From contig DBWD01000073.1 of the NCBI GenBank assembly GCA_002308555.1, positions 225 through 10,144 of the forward strand: a stretch of DNA of 9,920 bases. Direction: 5' to 3'. The notes below the pieces were generated by a model. It ran no database searches, had not been told where the DNA came from, and saw only the letters and a program-made list of their open reading frames with translations. The position numbers and the translations under genes were made by a program. Source of the DNA: a bacterium UBP3_UBA1247 (GTDB lineage: Bacteria > UBA3054). Shown one piece after another: positions 1-6,581 of this stretch (its first letter is position 1; the number at the start of each line of letters is the position of its first letter).

Positions 1-52
1 GCGCCGAAACACAGAAGAGCGCCGCGGCAACTGTCAGAAAGAGGTTTTTCAT
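1..52 (-). CDS. Partial exported protein, signal peptide only
   Basis: Only the first 17 codons are inside the window; the gene runs off the left edge. The translation MKNLFLTVAAALFCVSA has a Lys after the Met, then a hydrophobic stretch with small residues, as expected of a Sec signal peptide. The product is therefore probably exported, but its function cannot be read. An in-frame ATG at 59-61 would add Met-Thr-Ile; the ATG at 52 is preferred because it gives a standard signal peptide start. Neither start has a clear Shine-Dalgarno sequence. The gene begins 19 bases (or 10, with the earlier start) after the fumarase beta subunit stop, so it is likely the next gene of the same transcript. It is not the fumarase alpha subunit, which would be cytoplasmic and start differently. 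Confidence 0.6.
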   Translation of the reverse strand, partial: MKNLFLTVAAALFCVSA

Positions 53-71
53 AATGGTCATATGTGGTTCG

Positions 72-596
72 TTAATAAATGCTGTTGCCGAAACTGTCCT
101 GGGCCACGAAGACCGGGAAGTCCACGACTTTCAATTTCCTCACGGCTTCCGTGCCGAGATCGGGATAGGCTATGATCTCGCATTCAACTATCCGTTTGCC
201 CAGAAGGGCGCCGCAGCCTCCCGGCGCGGCGAAATAGACCGCCTTGTAAGTCTTGATTAGCTCGGGCACGTTTCCTTTCCTGGCACCCTTGCCGATCATG
301 CCGAGGACGCCCGCCTTCAGCAATGGCTCCACGTAAGGATCCATGCGGTAGGCGGTGGTGGGCCCGGCGGAGCCGATGACGGCGCCGGGCGGGGCCGGCG
401 TGGGTCCGGTGTAATAGATGGTCGCCCCCTCCGCAGGGAAGGGCAGCGCCTCACCCTTGGCCAGCGCTTCGCACAGCCTTTTGTGGGCGGCGTCCCGGGC
501 GGTGTATATAACGCCGGAGAGCAAGACCAGCTCTCCGGAGCGCAGTTCCGCGATCTTCTCGGGAGTCAGAGGCAGTTGGAGCGTTTTCGCCGGCAT
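72..596 (-). CDS. Class I fumarate hydratase, beta subunit (FumA/TtdB C-terminal family)
   Basis: This 174-residue protein matches the beta subunit (C-terminal half) of iron-sulfur class I hydro-lyases, which interconvert fumarate and malate in the TCA cycle, or dehydrate L-tartrate in the TtdAB branch. Recognisable elements are GPTTAYRMDPY (residues 78-88, an active-site segment), the GKGARKGN loop (102-109), GGCGALLGK (126-134) and the terminal DFPVFVAQDSFGNSIY. The length is normal for a separate beta subunit. The [4Fe-4S] cluster is carried by the alpha subunit, so this protein should be inactive alone, and no alpha gene is adjacent on either side. It starts 9 bases after the thioredoxin lipoprotein stop; a GGGAG inside the end of that gene could serve as a rather distant ribosome binding site. 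The family is certain. Fumarate rather than tartrate as substrate is inferred from similarity to fumarases. Confidence 0.9.
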   Translation of the reverse strand: MPAKTLQLPLTPEKIAELRSGELVLLSGVIYTARDAAHKRLCEALAKGEALPFPAEGATIYYTGPTPAPPGAVIGSAGPTTAYRMDPYVEPLLKAGVLGMIGKGARKGNVPELIKTYKAVYFAAPGGCGALLGKRIVECEIIAYPDLGTEAVRKLKVVDFPVFVAQDSFGNSIY

Positions 597-605
597 GGCT
601 GAACG

Positions 606-2252
606 TTATTCTCCCTGTTCCTCTTCCTGTCCGCCGTCCGCTTCTTCCTCGGCCTGGGCGGCCCTTTCCTGAGCCATCTTTTCTATGGCCTGCTTCTGGC
701 GCTCGGTCTGAAGCTTGATGGCTTCCAGGTTCTTCCTGAGGCCTTCGGCCAGCTCGCTGTCGGGCATGGCGTCGATGGATTTCTGCAGGGCCTCGGTGAC
801 CTTGACCTCGTTCCTGGTCTCAGCGTAGGCCTGGGCCTGCATGAAGTAGGCTTTCTGCAGGGAAGCCGGATCCGGGGAATGCTCGGCGATGGCTTTGTCG
901 ATGGCGTCCACCATGCCCTGGGGATCGCCGCGCATTAAGAAAAGCTGGGACTGGGTGACGGCCTTGTTGAAGGGGTCGAGCTCGTTGAGACGGGTCTTGA
1001 ACTGCTCGGTGGCCTCCTCGTTGCCGCACATGTCGACGCACTTCTGGAAATTCTCCTTGGCGCCCTCGATGTCGTCGAAGAGGACCAGGATCTCAGCCTT
1101 GGTGCTGGTGAGGTCGATCTGGTAGTTTATGTCGTCTTCCTTGGCGAGCCTCTCGTCGATAGCCTTCACGGCCTCGTCCTTCTGGTCGTCGATGATGAAC
1201 TGGGTCAGCTTTTCCATGAGCTCTTCCATTTCCATGCGCTTCTTGGCGCTCTTGATCGTCTCGGCCACTTCGGAATCCGGGGCCACCGCCACGGCTTCCT
1301 CCACGATGGCGTCGCTCTTCTCGCTTTCCTGGATCATGGTGTAGAGCAGCGCCAGCTTGAGCAGGATCTCCTGCTTCTGCTGGCCTTCCAGGCCGTACTT
1401 GGCGATGAGGGCGCGGTAGTCAGCCTCGGCCTGCGGGGCCGTTTCGGCGGAGATGTCGGAGGGGTCGTAGCCCTCGCCCAGGGAATACTGCTTGTCCAGT
1501 TCCGCGAGCTCTTCCCTGACTTTGCGCTCTCTTTCCACGGCGCGGGAAAGTTCCGGGCTCTTTTCCTTGCAGATGTCGTAATATTTGGCCAGGCCGTCCT
1601 TGATGCAGGGGAAGTCCTTGTATTCTTCCGTGTATTCCTCCAGGGCCGTGTAAAGCTCCTTGGCTTCGGCTTCCCCGCCCTTTTCAGCGGCGGCGGCCTT
1701 TTCAGCCAGGGCCTGCCTGGCTTCCAGCTTGGAGTCCAAAGTCTGCAGGAAGGCTTCCCCGCCGCCGGGCTGGTAGCCGCAGGCCGCGAAGGCGCCGCCT
1801 TTGCTGTCGGCCAGAATGACCGTGGGATAGCCCTTGATGCCGTATTTCTTCTGCTCGGCGCGGTAGGCGTTCTGGATCTCCTCGGGGAACTTGATCCTGC
1901 TGGGGAAGTCGAGCTTCACGGGCACGAACTTCTTGACGACCTCGTTCTGGAAGGTCTCGTCGCTGAAGATCTCCTCGGCCATGCGCTTGCACCAGATGCA
2001 CCAGTCGGAGCCGGTGAAGAGGATCATCAGGTCGATGTTCTTTTCCTCGGCGATCTTCTTGGCGAATTCCATGTTGACGGTCCAGATGCCGTCGTCTTCC
2101 GGCGTCACAACGTCCTCGGAAGTCTCGGACGCGGTCTCGACCGCCTGGGTCTCATCCTCCTGGGAGGGGTTGACGTTGGTGTTTTCCTGTTTCTTGCAGG
2201 CGCTCAGCGTCAGAAGCGCCAAGGCCAAAACTAGCAGATTGATTTTCATCAT
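606..2252 (-). CDS. Thioredoxin-domain lipoprotein with long helical C-terminal region
   Basis: This 548-residue protein has a lipoprotein signal peptide with lipobox LSAC (lipidated Cys19, followed by Lys-Lys) and then an acidic, Ser/Thr-rich linker to about residue 55. A thioredoxin-fold domain spans about 57-175, with the redox motif WCIWCK (Cys85 and Cys88) and the cis-proline segment GYPT (141-144). This form resembles the Thioredoxin_7/DsbD-gamma-like proteins. The remaining ~370 residues are Ala/Glu/Lys-rich and helical with TPR-like stretches (about 275-330, 380-420, 465-510), ending in a Glu-rich tail. It should sit on the periplasmic face of a membrane and reduce or exchange disulfides, with the helical part as a binding scaffold; the partner is unknown. 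The first of two adjacent ATGs is chosen because AAGGAGA lies 8 bases upstream. It is the third of three consecutive lipoprotein genes and resembles the other two in its C-terminal part. Confidence 0.85.
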   Translation of the reverse strand: MMKINLLVLALALLTLSACKKQENTNVNPSQEDETQAVETASETSEDVVTPEDDGIWTVNMEFAKKIAEEKNIDLMILFTGSDWCIWCKRMAEEIFSDETFQNEVVKKFVPVKLDFPSRIKFPEEIQNAYRAEQKKYGIKGYPTVILADSKGGAFAACGYQPGGGEAFLQTLDSKLEARQALAEKAAAAEKGGEAEAKELYTALEEYTEEYKDFPCIKDGLAKYYDICKEKSPELSRAVERERKVREELAELDKQYSLGEGYDPSDISAETAPQAEADYRALIAKYGLEGQQKQEILLKLALLYTMIQESEKSDAIVEEAVAVAPDSEVAETIKSAKKRMEMEELMEKLTQFIIDDQKDEAVKAIDERLAKEDDINYQIDLTSTKAEILVLFDDIEGAKENFQKCVDMCGNEEATEQFKTRLNELDPFNKAVTQSQLFLMRGDPQGMVDAIDKAIAEHSPDPASLQKAYFMQAQAYAETRNEVKVTEALQKSIDAMPDSELAEGLRKNLEAIKLQTERQKQAIEKMAQERAAQAEEEADGGQEEEQGE

Positions 2253-2260
2253 TTCGTATG

Positions 2261-2267
2261 TCTCCTT
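2261..2267 (-). promoter_or_regulatory. Strong Shine-Dalgarno for the thioredoxin lipoprotein
   Basis: On the minus strand this reads AAGGAGA, 8 bases before the ATG at 2252. It is one of the best ribosome binding sites in the window and favours the first ATG of the Met-Met pair as the start. It lies in the 32-base gap after the preceding lipoprotein gene. Confidence 0.75.
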
Positions 2268-2284
2268 GAGTTATTTTCGCGTTG

Positions 2285-2959
2285 TTAAAATTGTTCCGGA
2301 ACTTCGCCGTCCTCTTCCTCGGACATCATCTTCTCGATCACGAGGTCCATATCCTCCGAGAAACTTCGGGAGATCATGTTGGTTGGGTCGACGGCGATGA
2401 CGGCCTCGATGATCTTTTTGAAATTCTCCACGTCTTTTTTCTCGTAGTATTTTTTTCCCGACATGATCAGCGCCATCTGCTTGAAAACCTTGCTCTCTTC
2501 GTTTTTGACAATGTCCTCAACTATGGCGTCGCCCCTTTCTTCCAGACCGAAGCTGTAGCAGAACCGCGCTTTGGTCAGCTTGATCGCGCCCGAGGGGTGC
2601 TCGTCGCCGACATATCCCTCGTATTCCGCCCTAAGGTCCGGATCGTCCATGTCTTCGACCATTTTCTCCAGGCCTTGGAAATCCTCGTCGAAAAGCAGCG
2701 CCATGAATTTGGCTCCGTAGATCGACGGCTTTATGTTTTCGTCGGAGGAAAACTTCTCCATCAAAGCGTCCAGTTTGCCGTTGAGCGTTTTGAAATCGTC
2801 CGTCTCCAGGGCTTCTTTCATCAGCTGGTTGATCTCAAGGGAGACCATGGCCCCGGCTTCCCCGGGATCACCGCCGGAAGCGGCTGCCCGCTCCGGGGCC
2901 TTTTTGCAGCCGGCCAGGGCCAGGGCGAGGCAGAAAAGAATGAGCAAAAGTTTTTTCAT
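2285..2959 (-). CDS. Small lipoprotein, helical repeat-like, paralogue of its upstream neighbour
   Basis: A 224-residue lipoprotein of unrecognised family. The signal peptide ends in lipobox LAGC (lipidated Cys18, then Lys-Lys). The mature part starts with a short Ala/Gly/Pro-rich linker (about 21-38) and continues as predicted helices. Residues 48-90 align without gaps to residues 57-99 of the upstream 247-residue lipoprotein, with 17 of 43 identical by hand count, including the KEAL start, the KLD core and a KF..LLF end. A later piece (FKKIIEAVIAVDP, 180-192) also resembles the neighbour's FEKLTEEAIALDP. The end is acidic (EEEDGE). Asp after the lipidated Cys, the usual inner-membrane retention signal, is absent, so outer-membrane anchoring is possible. 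It follows the upstream gene by 24 bases. The Shine-Dalgarno is weak (AGGT), which suggests translation partly coupled to its neighbour. Function unknown. Confidence 0.85.
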   Translation of the reverse strand: MKKLLLILFCLALALAGCKKAPERAAASGGDPGEAGAMVSLEINQLMKEALETDDFKTLNGKLDALMEKFSSDENIKPSIYGAKFMALLFDEDFQGLEKMVEDMDDPDLRAEYEGYVGDEHPSGAIKLTKARFCYSFGLEERGDAIVEDIVKNEESKVFKQMALIMSGKKYYEKKDVENFKKIIEAVIAVDPTNMISRSFSEDMDLVIEKMMSEEEDGEVPEQF

Positions 2960-2983
2960 GCTTGGGACCTGACAGTATTCGGC

Positions 2984-3727
2984 TTATTCGGCCGGTTCCT
3001 TTATGGCTTCTTCCTGTTCCTCGCTGACTTCCTGCTCGACTTCCTTTTCCTGCTCCTGCTTGCTTTCCTTGATCATGTTCTTGACCGTCTCCAGCTGGAC
3101 GGTAGCCTGCTTGCTCAGCTCGCTTTCGGGATCCAGGGCGATGGCTTCTTCCGTCAGCTTCTCGAAGCTCTCGGAGTCGCCTTTGGCGCGCAGGGCGAGC
3201 ATGGCCTTGGTAAGCAAGATCCTCTGCTTCTGGTCGACGGTGGTGTTGGCGTCCCCGAAGACGGCGTCAAGCTTGCTTTCCGCCTCGTCGATCTTGCCGA
3301 CGCTCATGAGGGCGCTGGCTTCCAGCATGTTGATGCTTGATTCGCTGTAGAGATCCTGGCCTTTCTTGAGCTCCTCCTGCACCTCGGGAATGGATTCGCC
3401 CAGCTGCTTGGCCTCGTCGATCTTTCTGGCGAAGAGCAGGAAGGTGAATTTCATGCCTTTGGCGGCCTTCATGTTCCGGGAGTCTTCCTCGAATTTGCCG
3501 GCGAACTCGTCGAGCTTGGCGATCGCGCCCTCCCAGTCTTCGCTCTGCAGCGCCTCTTTGGCGATGGTCTGCATGGCCTGGAAGTCGGGGTCGTTCATCT
3601 GCTCCATGAGAGCCCGCTGCGCGGCCTGCTGGGCGTCCTGCTGGGAAGCGGGCGTCTTATCGGCGGCTTTCTTGCAGCCCGCCATGGCGAACAGAAGACA
3701 AAGGGAAAGGGTAAGGATCTTGTTCAT
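2984..3727 (-). CDS. Lipoprotein with TPR-like helical repeats, first gene of lipoprotein operon
   Basis: A 247-residue lipoprotein of unrecognised family. It has a signal peptide with lipobox MAGC (lipidated Cys18, followed by Lys-Lys), a Gln/Ala-rich linker (about 27-42), and helical pairs that look like degenerate TPR units: about 52-78 (AKEALQSEDWEGAIAKLDEF), about 132-155 (EASALMSVGKIDEAESKLDAV) and about 170-200 (LALRAKGDSESFEKLTEEAIALDPES). A Glu/Lys/Gln-rich tail follows from about 219 and may be coiled coil or disordered. Such proteins usually act as envelope scaffolds, but no specific role can be read. Translation starts at an ATG with GGAGA 7 bases upstream, about 36 bases from a predicted transcription start, so this is the promoter-proximal gene. 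It is paralogous to the next gene, and its C-terminal helical region resembles that of the thioredoxin lipoprotein beyond. Confidence 0.85.
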   Translation of the reverse strand: MNKILTLSLCLLFAMAGCKKAADKTPASQQDAQQAAQRALMEQMNDPDFQAMQTIAKEALQSEDWEGAIAKLDEFAGKFEEDSRNMKAAKGMKFTFLLFARKIDEAKQLGESIPEVQEELKKGQDLYSESSINMLEASALMSVGKIDEAESKLDAVFGDANTTVDQKQRILLTKAMLALRAKGDSESFEKLTEEAIALDPESELSKQATVQLETVKNMIKESKQEQEKEVEQEVSEEQEEAIKEPAE

Positions 3728-3734
3728 GTTTTTT

Positions 3735-3739
3735 TCTCC
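3735..3739 (-). promoter_or_regulatory. Shine-Dalgarno for the first lipoprotein gene
   Basis: The minus strand reads GGAGA followed by an A-rich 7-base spacer before the ATG at 3727. The motif and spacing support that start. Confidence 0.7.
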
Positions 3740-3769
3740 AAATATTTTAGTTTTACGCGTTATCTATAT

Positions 3770-3798
3770 ATTTTAACATAAATTGACGCGCGTGTGGA
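3770..3798 (-). promoter_or_regulatory. Candidate sigma-70 type promoter for the lipoprotein operon
   Basis: Read on the minus strand, the -10 element TAAAAT (3770-3775, 5 of 6 to consensus) is preceded by TG plus one base, giving an extended -10. Seventeen bases upstream lies TCCACA (3793-3798), 4 of 6 to the -35 consensus. A start of transcription near 3763 would leave a leader of about 36 bases with a good Shine-Dalgarno. Its position at the only gap in the gene array supports it. It is a prediction from motif match only. Confidence 0.55.
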
Positions 3799-3808
3799 AA
3801 GCTCTTTT

Positions 3809-5515
3809 TCAGGAGGAGGAGCCGCGGAACATCTCGCCCATCTTGCGGCCCAGAAGCGCGGCGGTGAGAAGCAGGCAGGAGCCCAGGAGAACCATGCCTA
3901 TGACGCCCATGGCGGAGGCGATGCAGGGCCCGTCCCCCAGGCGCATGTTAAGGGCGTAAATGGTTTTGCTGATGGGGTAATCCCATTCCCTGGCGGCCAG
4001 TATGATCGTGGCCCCCACCTCGAACATGCAGAAGGCGAAAGTCAGTATGGCCCCCGCCAGAATGTGGGAGGACAAAAGGGGCAGGGTTATCCTGCGGGCC
4101 ACGGTGAAAAGTCCGGCCCCCAGGCTTCGCCCGGCCTCCTCCATGCTCTCGCCCACGTGCTGGAAGCCGGCGTAGACCGAGCGCACGATGTAGGGCAGGC
4201 GCCGGATGCTGTAACAGATTATTAGCAGGGCCGCGGGATCCTTCAGGGGGTCCAGGGTCAAAAGCGGGAAAGTCTTGCCGGAAAAAGAGGAGACGTAGGA
4301 GAAAGCCAGCACGATGCCCGGGATGGCCAAAGGCAGCATGACCAAAACGTCCACCGCCTCCCGCCAGAAGCCTTTCCTCTTGGCCAGAAGCGCGCCCAGG
4401 GCCACGCCCAGGAAGATGTCCACCAACGTGGCGAAGGAGCTCAGGAAAAGCGAATTGCGGATGCCGGAGACCGCCAGCTTGTGGGTGAAGGCCCCGGCGA
4501 AATGTTTCAGGGTCCAGCTCTCCGGCAGGACGGTCATGAACCACTTGTCGGACAAAGCCACCAGAATGACGCTGATGTGCGGCAGGAGGGCCAGGACGGA
4601 GGTTGCGATCAGAAAAACGTAAACCGCGGCCAGAAGTTTAAGGGAGACCTTTTTCGCGGAAGACCCCTGGACGCCCTTGGAAGTGGAGATGACCCGGACG
4701 CCCTTCGAGAGGTTCTTGCTGACCAGGAAAAACAGGCAGCTGAAAGCCAGCATGACGCAGACCAGGGCGTAGCCCGCCGCGTTGGAATGCATGTCCGTCA
4801 CCCGGTCGAAAACGTTAACGGCCAGGCAGTTGCGGAACTCGAAAATGAGCGGCGTGCCCAGGTCCGTGAAAGCCCAGATGAAAACTATTATGGCCCCGGC
4901 GAAATAGCCCGGCAGAAAGAGCGGCAATATGACCTTGCGCCAGATGGTGAAGGTCCCCGCCCCGGCGCTCCTGGCGGCCTCTATGAGGGATTCGTCCAGG
5001 CTGGCCAGGGAGGCCGCCACGTTCAGATACATTATGGGATAGAGATGCAGCGCCTCCAGAAGGATCACGCCGGCCATGCCGCCGCCGCCCAGGAAGTCCA
5101 CCGACGGAAGACCCAGGTTGGAAAGGATGATGTTGACAGAGCCGCAGCGGGCGAAAAGATAGCGCATGCCCAGGGCGCCCACGAAGGGCGGCATGACCAT
5201 GGGGAGCAATATAAGCCCCTGGAAGATCCGTTTCAGGGGGAATTCCAGCCAGGTGAGGATATAGGCGAGCGGCAGGCTCAGCAGCGTGGTCAGCAAAGTG
5301 ACCGCGAGCCCTATGGCCAAACTGTTGAGGAAGGACTCCCGGACGCCCTGATTCTTAAAGACCGCCGCGAAATAGGCCCAAGTGAAACTGCCGTTTTCCC
5401 AGAAGGAGGAGACGAAAATGTCGCCCAGGGGCAGAATGAGAAAGCAAAAGAAAAAGAACGCCAGCGCCGCCAAAAAAACGCCCGTGCCGAAACGCTGCCA
5501 GAAACTCTCGCGCAT
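3809..5515 (-). CDS. ABC importer permease, fused two-domain (Fe3+/phosphonate type)
   Basis: A 568-residue membrane protein with two binding-protein-dependent permease domains in one chain, the arrangement of FbpB/SfuB iron permeases. Each half has several membrane segments and an EAA coupling loop that docks on the ATPase: EAARSAGAGTFTIWRKVILP (179-198) and EAGRSLGAGLFTVARRITLP (460-479). The halves are joined by a basic, Ser-rich cytoplasmic linker at about 270-292. The first segment (about 12-38) is followed by a periplasmic loop. Length and layout are normal for ferric iron permeases of about 500-570 residues. Fused permeases also occur in 2-aminoethylphosphonate-like and other small-anion importers, so the substrate is not settled. 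The ATG directly follows the ATPase stop (TGAATG), implying coupled translation and a single complex. No substrate-binding protein is encoded in the window. Confidence 0.88.
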   Translation of the reverse strand: MRESFWQRFGTGVFLAALAFFFFCFLILPLGDIFVSSFWENGSFTWAYFAAVFKNQGVRESFLNSLAIGLAVTLLTTLLSLPLAYILTWLEFPLKRIFQGLILLPMVMPPFVGALGMRYLFARCGSVNIILSNLGLPSVDFLGGGGMAGVILLEALHLYPIMYLNVAASLASLDESLIEAARSAGAGTFTIWRKVILPLFLPGYFAGAIIVFIWAFTDLGTPLIFEFRNCLAVNVFDRVTDMHSNAAGYALVCVMLAFSCLFFLVSKNLSKGVRVISTSKGVQGSSAKKVSLKLLAAVYVFLIATSVLALLPHISVILVALSDKWFMTVLPESWTLKHFAGAFTHKLAVSGIRNSLFLSSFATLVDIFLGVALGALLAKRKGFWREAVDVLVMLPLAIPGIVLAFSYVSSFSGKTFPLLTLDPLKDPAALLIICYSIRRLPYIVRSVYAGFQHVGESMEEAGRSLGAGLFTVARRITLPLLSSHILAGAILTFAFCMFEVGATIILAAREWDYPISKTIYALNMRLGDGPCIASAMGVIGMVLLGSCLLLTAALLGRKMGEMFRGSSS

Positions 5516-6580
5516 TCAAGCCTCTTGGCCGTAGGCCGTGATCTCGTCCGCCTTGGGCCACAGCCTCACGTTGTCGCCCGGCTTGAGGTGGAAGGCGCCG
5601 GAAATGGTCTCCGCGGTGATCCGCTGCCCGAAGGCCCGCAGGACCAGCTGGGTGGTGCCGCCCAAGAAATTGTTTTCCAAAACTTCCGCCTCGAAAGACG
5701 GCGCGTCCTCCGGCCCCTGGAAACTCAGGCTCTCCGGGCGTACGCTCACTTCGGCCTCAGCGTTTTCCTCCGGGGCGAAGACCCGCTCTTCCCCAATGAG
5801 GACCTCCCCGAAGGGCGTCTCCACGCGCCAGCCGCCTTCCCCGCGGCCCCTGAAGGTCCCCTTGAGGAAATTGGTCTCCCCCAGGAACGAGGCGGCGTAT
5901 CTGGTCTTCGGGCGCTTGTAGAGCTCAGCCGGCGTGCCCACCTGCTCCAGGCCGCCCTTGTTGAGCAGCGCCACCCTGTCCGCCAGGGAGAGCGCCTCCT
6001 TCTGGTCGTGGGTCACGTAGACCATGGTGACGCCCAGGGCCTTGTGGATCCGGCGCAGTTCGGAGCGCATCTCCAGCCGCAGCCCGGCGTCCAGGTTGCT
6101 CAATGGCTCGTCCAGCAGGACCAGCGCCGGCTCTATCACGATCGCCCGGGCCAGGGCGACCCGCTGCTGCTGGCCGCCGGACAACTCCCCGGGAAAGCGT
6201 TTCTCGAAACCTTCCAGGCGGACCTCCCCCAGGACTTTCGCGACTTTTTCCTCCACGGCGCGCTTTTTCTCGCCCCGGGCTTCCAGGCCGAAGGCCACGT
6301 TGTCCCAGACCGTCATGTGCGGCCAGAGGGCGTAATTCTGGAAGACCAGTCCCACGCCCCTTTTCTCCGCGGGCAGGTCCGTCACGTCCCGGTCGTCGAA
6401 AAAGATCCTACCCTCGTCGGGGCCCGCCAGTCCGGCGATCATTCTGAGCAGCGTGGATTTTCCGCAGCCGGAAGAACCCAGGAGAAAGAAGAACTCCCCG
6501 TTCTCCACGGTAACGCTGAGATCTTTCAGGACGGGAGGCCCGCCGAAGCTTTTCGTAATGTTTTCCAGCCGTAAGCGCAC
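5516..6580 (-). CDS. ABC importer ATP-binding subunit (FbpC/PotA-like, with TOBE domain)
   Basis: A 354-residue ATPase with all nucleotide-binding motifs intact: Walker A GSSGCGKST (35-43), Q-loop Gln81, signature LSGGQQQR (133-140), Walker B VLLDEP (154-159, catalytic Glu158), D-loop SNLD (161-164) and switch His191. A C-terminal TOBE-type region (about 235-345, with VSVRPESL at 278-285) places it in the CUT1/MOI import family that includes the iron (FbpC), polyamine and phosphonate ATPases. It should power the fused permease encoded immediately downstream. The start codon is GTG, chosen because it leaves a normal N-terminus (RLRLENITKSFGG) and lies one base after the coaX stop. The Shine-Dalgarno is weak, so re-initiation by ribosomes finishing coaX is likely. 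Iron is the leading substrate guess from overall resemblance, not proven. Confidence 0.9.
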   Translation of the reverse strand: MRLRLENITKSFGGPPVLKDLSVTVENGEFFFLLGSSGCGKSTLLRMIAGLAGPDEGRIFFDDRDVTDLPAEKRGVGLVFQNYALWPHMTVWDNVAFGLEARGEKKRAVEEKVAKVLGEVRLEGFEKRFPGELSGGQQQRVALARAIVIEPALVLLDEPLSNLDAGLRLEMRSELRRIHKALGVTMVYVTHDQKEALSLADRVALLNKGGLEQVGTPAELYKRPKTRYAASFLGETNFLKGTFRGRGEGGWRVETPFGEVLIGEERVFAPEENAEAEVSVRPESLSFQGPEDAPSFEAEVLENNFLGGTTQLVLRAFGQRITAETISGAFHLKPGDNVRLWPKADEITAYGQEA

Positions 6581-6581
6581 G

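Larger units (their letters stand above)
3728..3808. other. Only sizeable intergenic gap; AT-rich, separates the two gene blocks
   Basis: These 81 bases lie between the stop of the ABC permease and the start of the first lipoprotein. They are markedly AT-rich in a GC-rich window, apart from two short CG palindromes, ACGCGCGT (3786-3793) and ACGCGT (3755-3760). The gap holds the candidate promoter and the ribosome binding site of the lipoprotein genes. I see no convincing rho-independent terminator for the permease transcript, so read-through into the lipoprotein genes is possible. Confidence 0.7.

Noticed and set aside
2282..3340. A 352-codon plus-strand open frame with Phe/Leu-rich stretches resembling membrane segments
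   Set aside because: The Phe/Leu runs come from antisense reading of Lys/Glu-rich lipoprotein codons. The minus-strand frames have signal peptides and ribosome binding sites, this one does not.
3795..3808. Possible terminator after the ABC permease (AAAG/CTTT inverted repeat)
   Set aside because: The stem is only four weak pairs with a two-base loop and has no following T-run on the minus strand.
4481..6574. A 697-codon open frame on the plus strand opposite the ABC permease and ATPase
   Set aside because: It lies antisense to two genes with intact family motifs. Its translation is rich in Gly, Gln, Arg and His with no recognisable domain, as expected of a shadow frame in GC-rich coding DNA.
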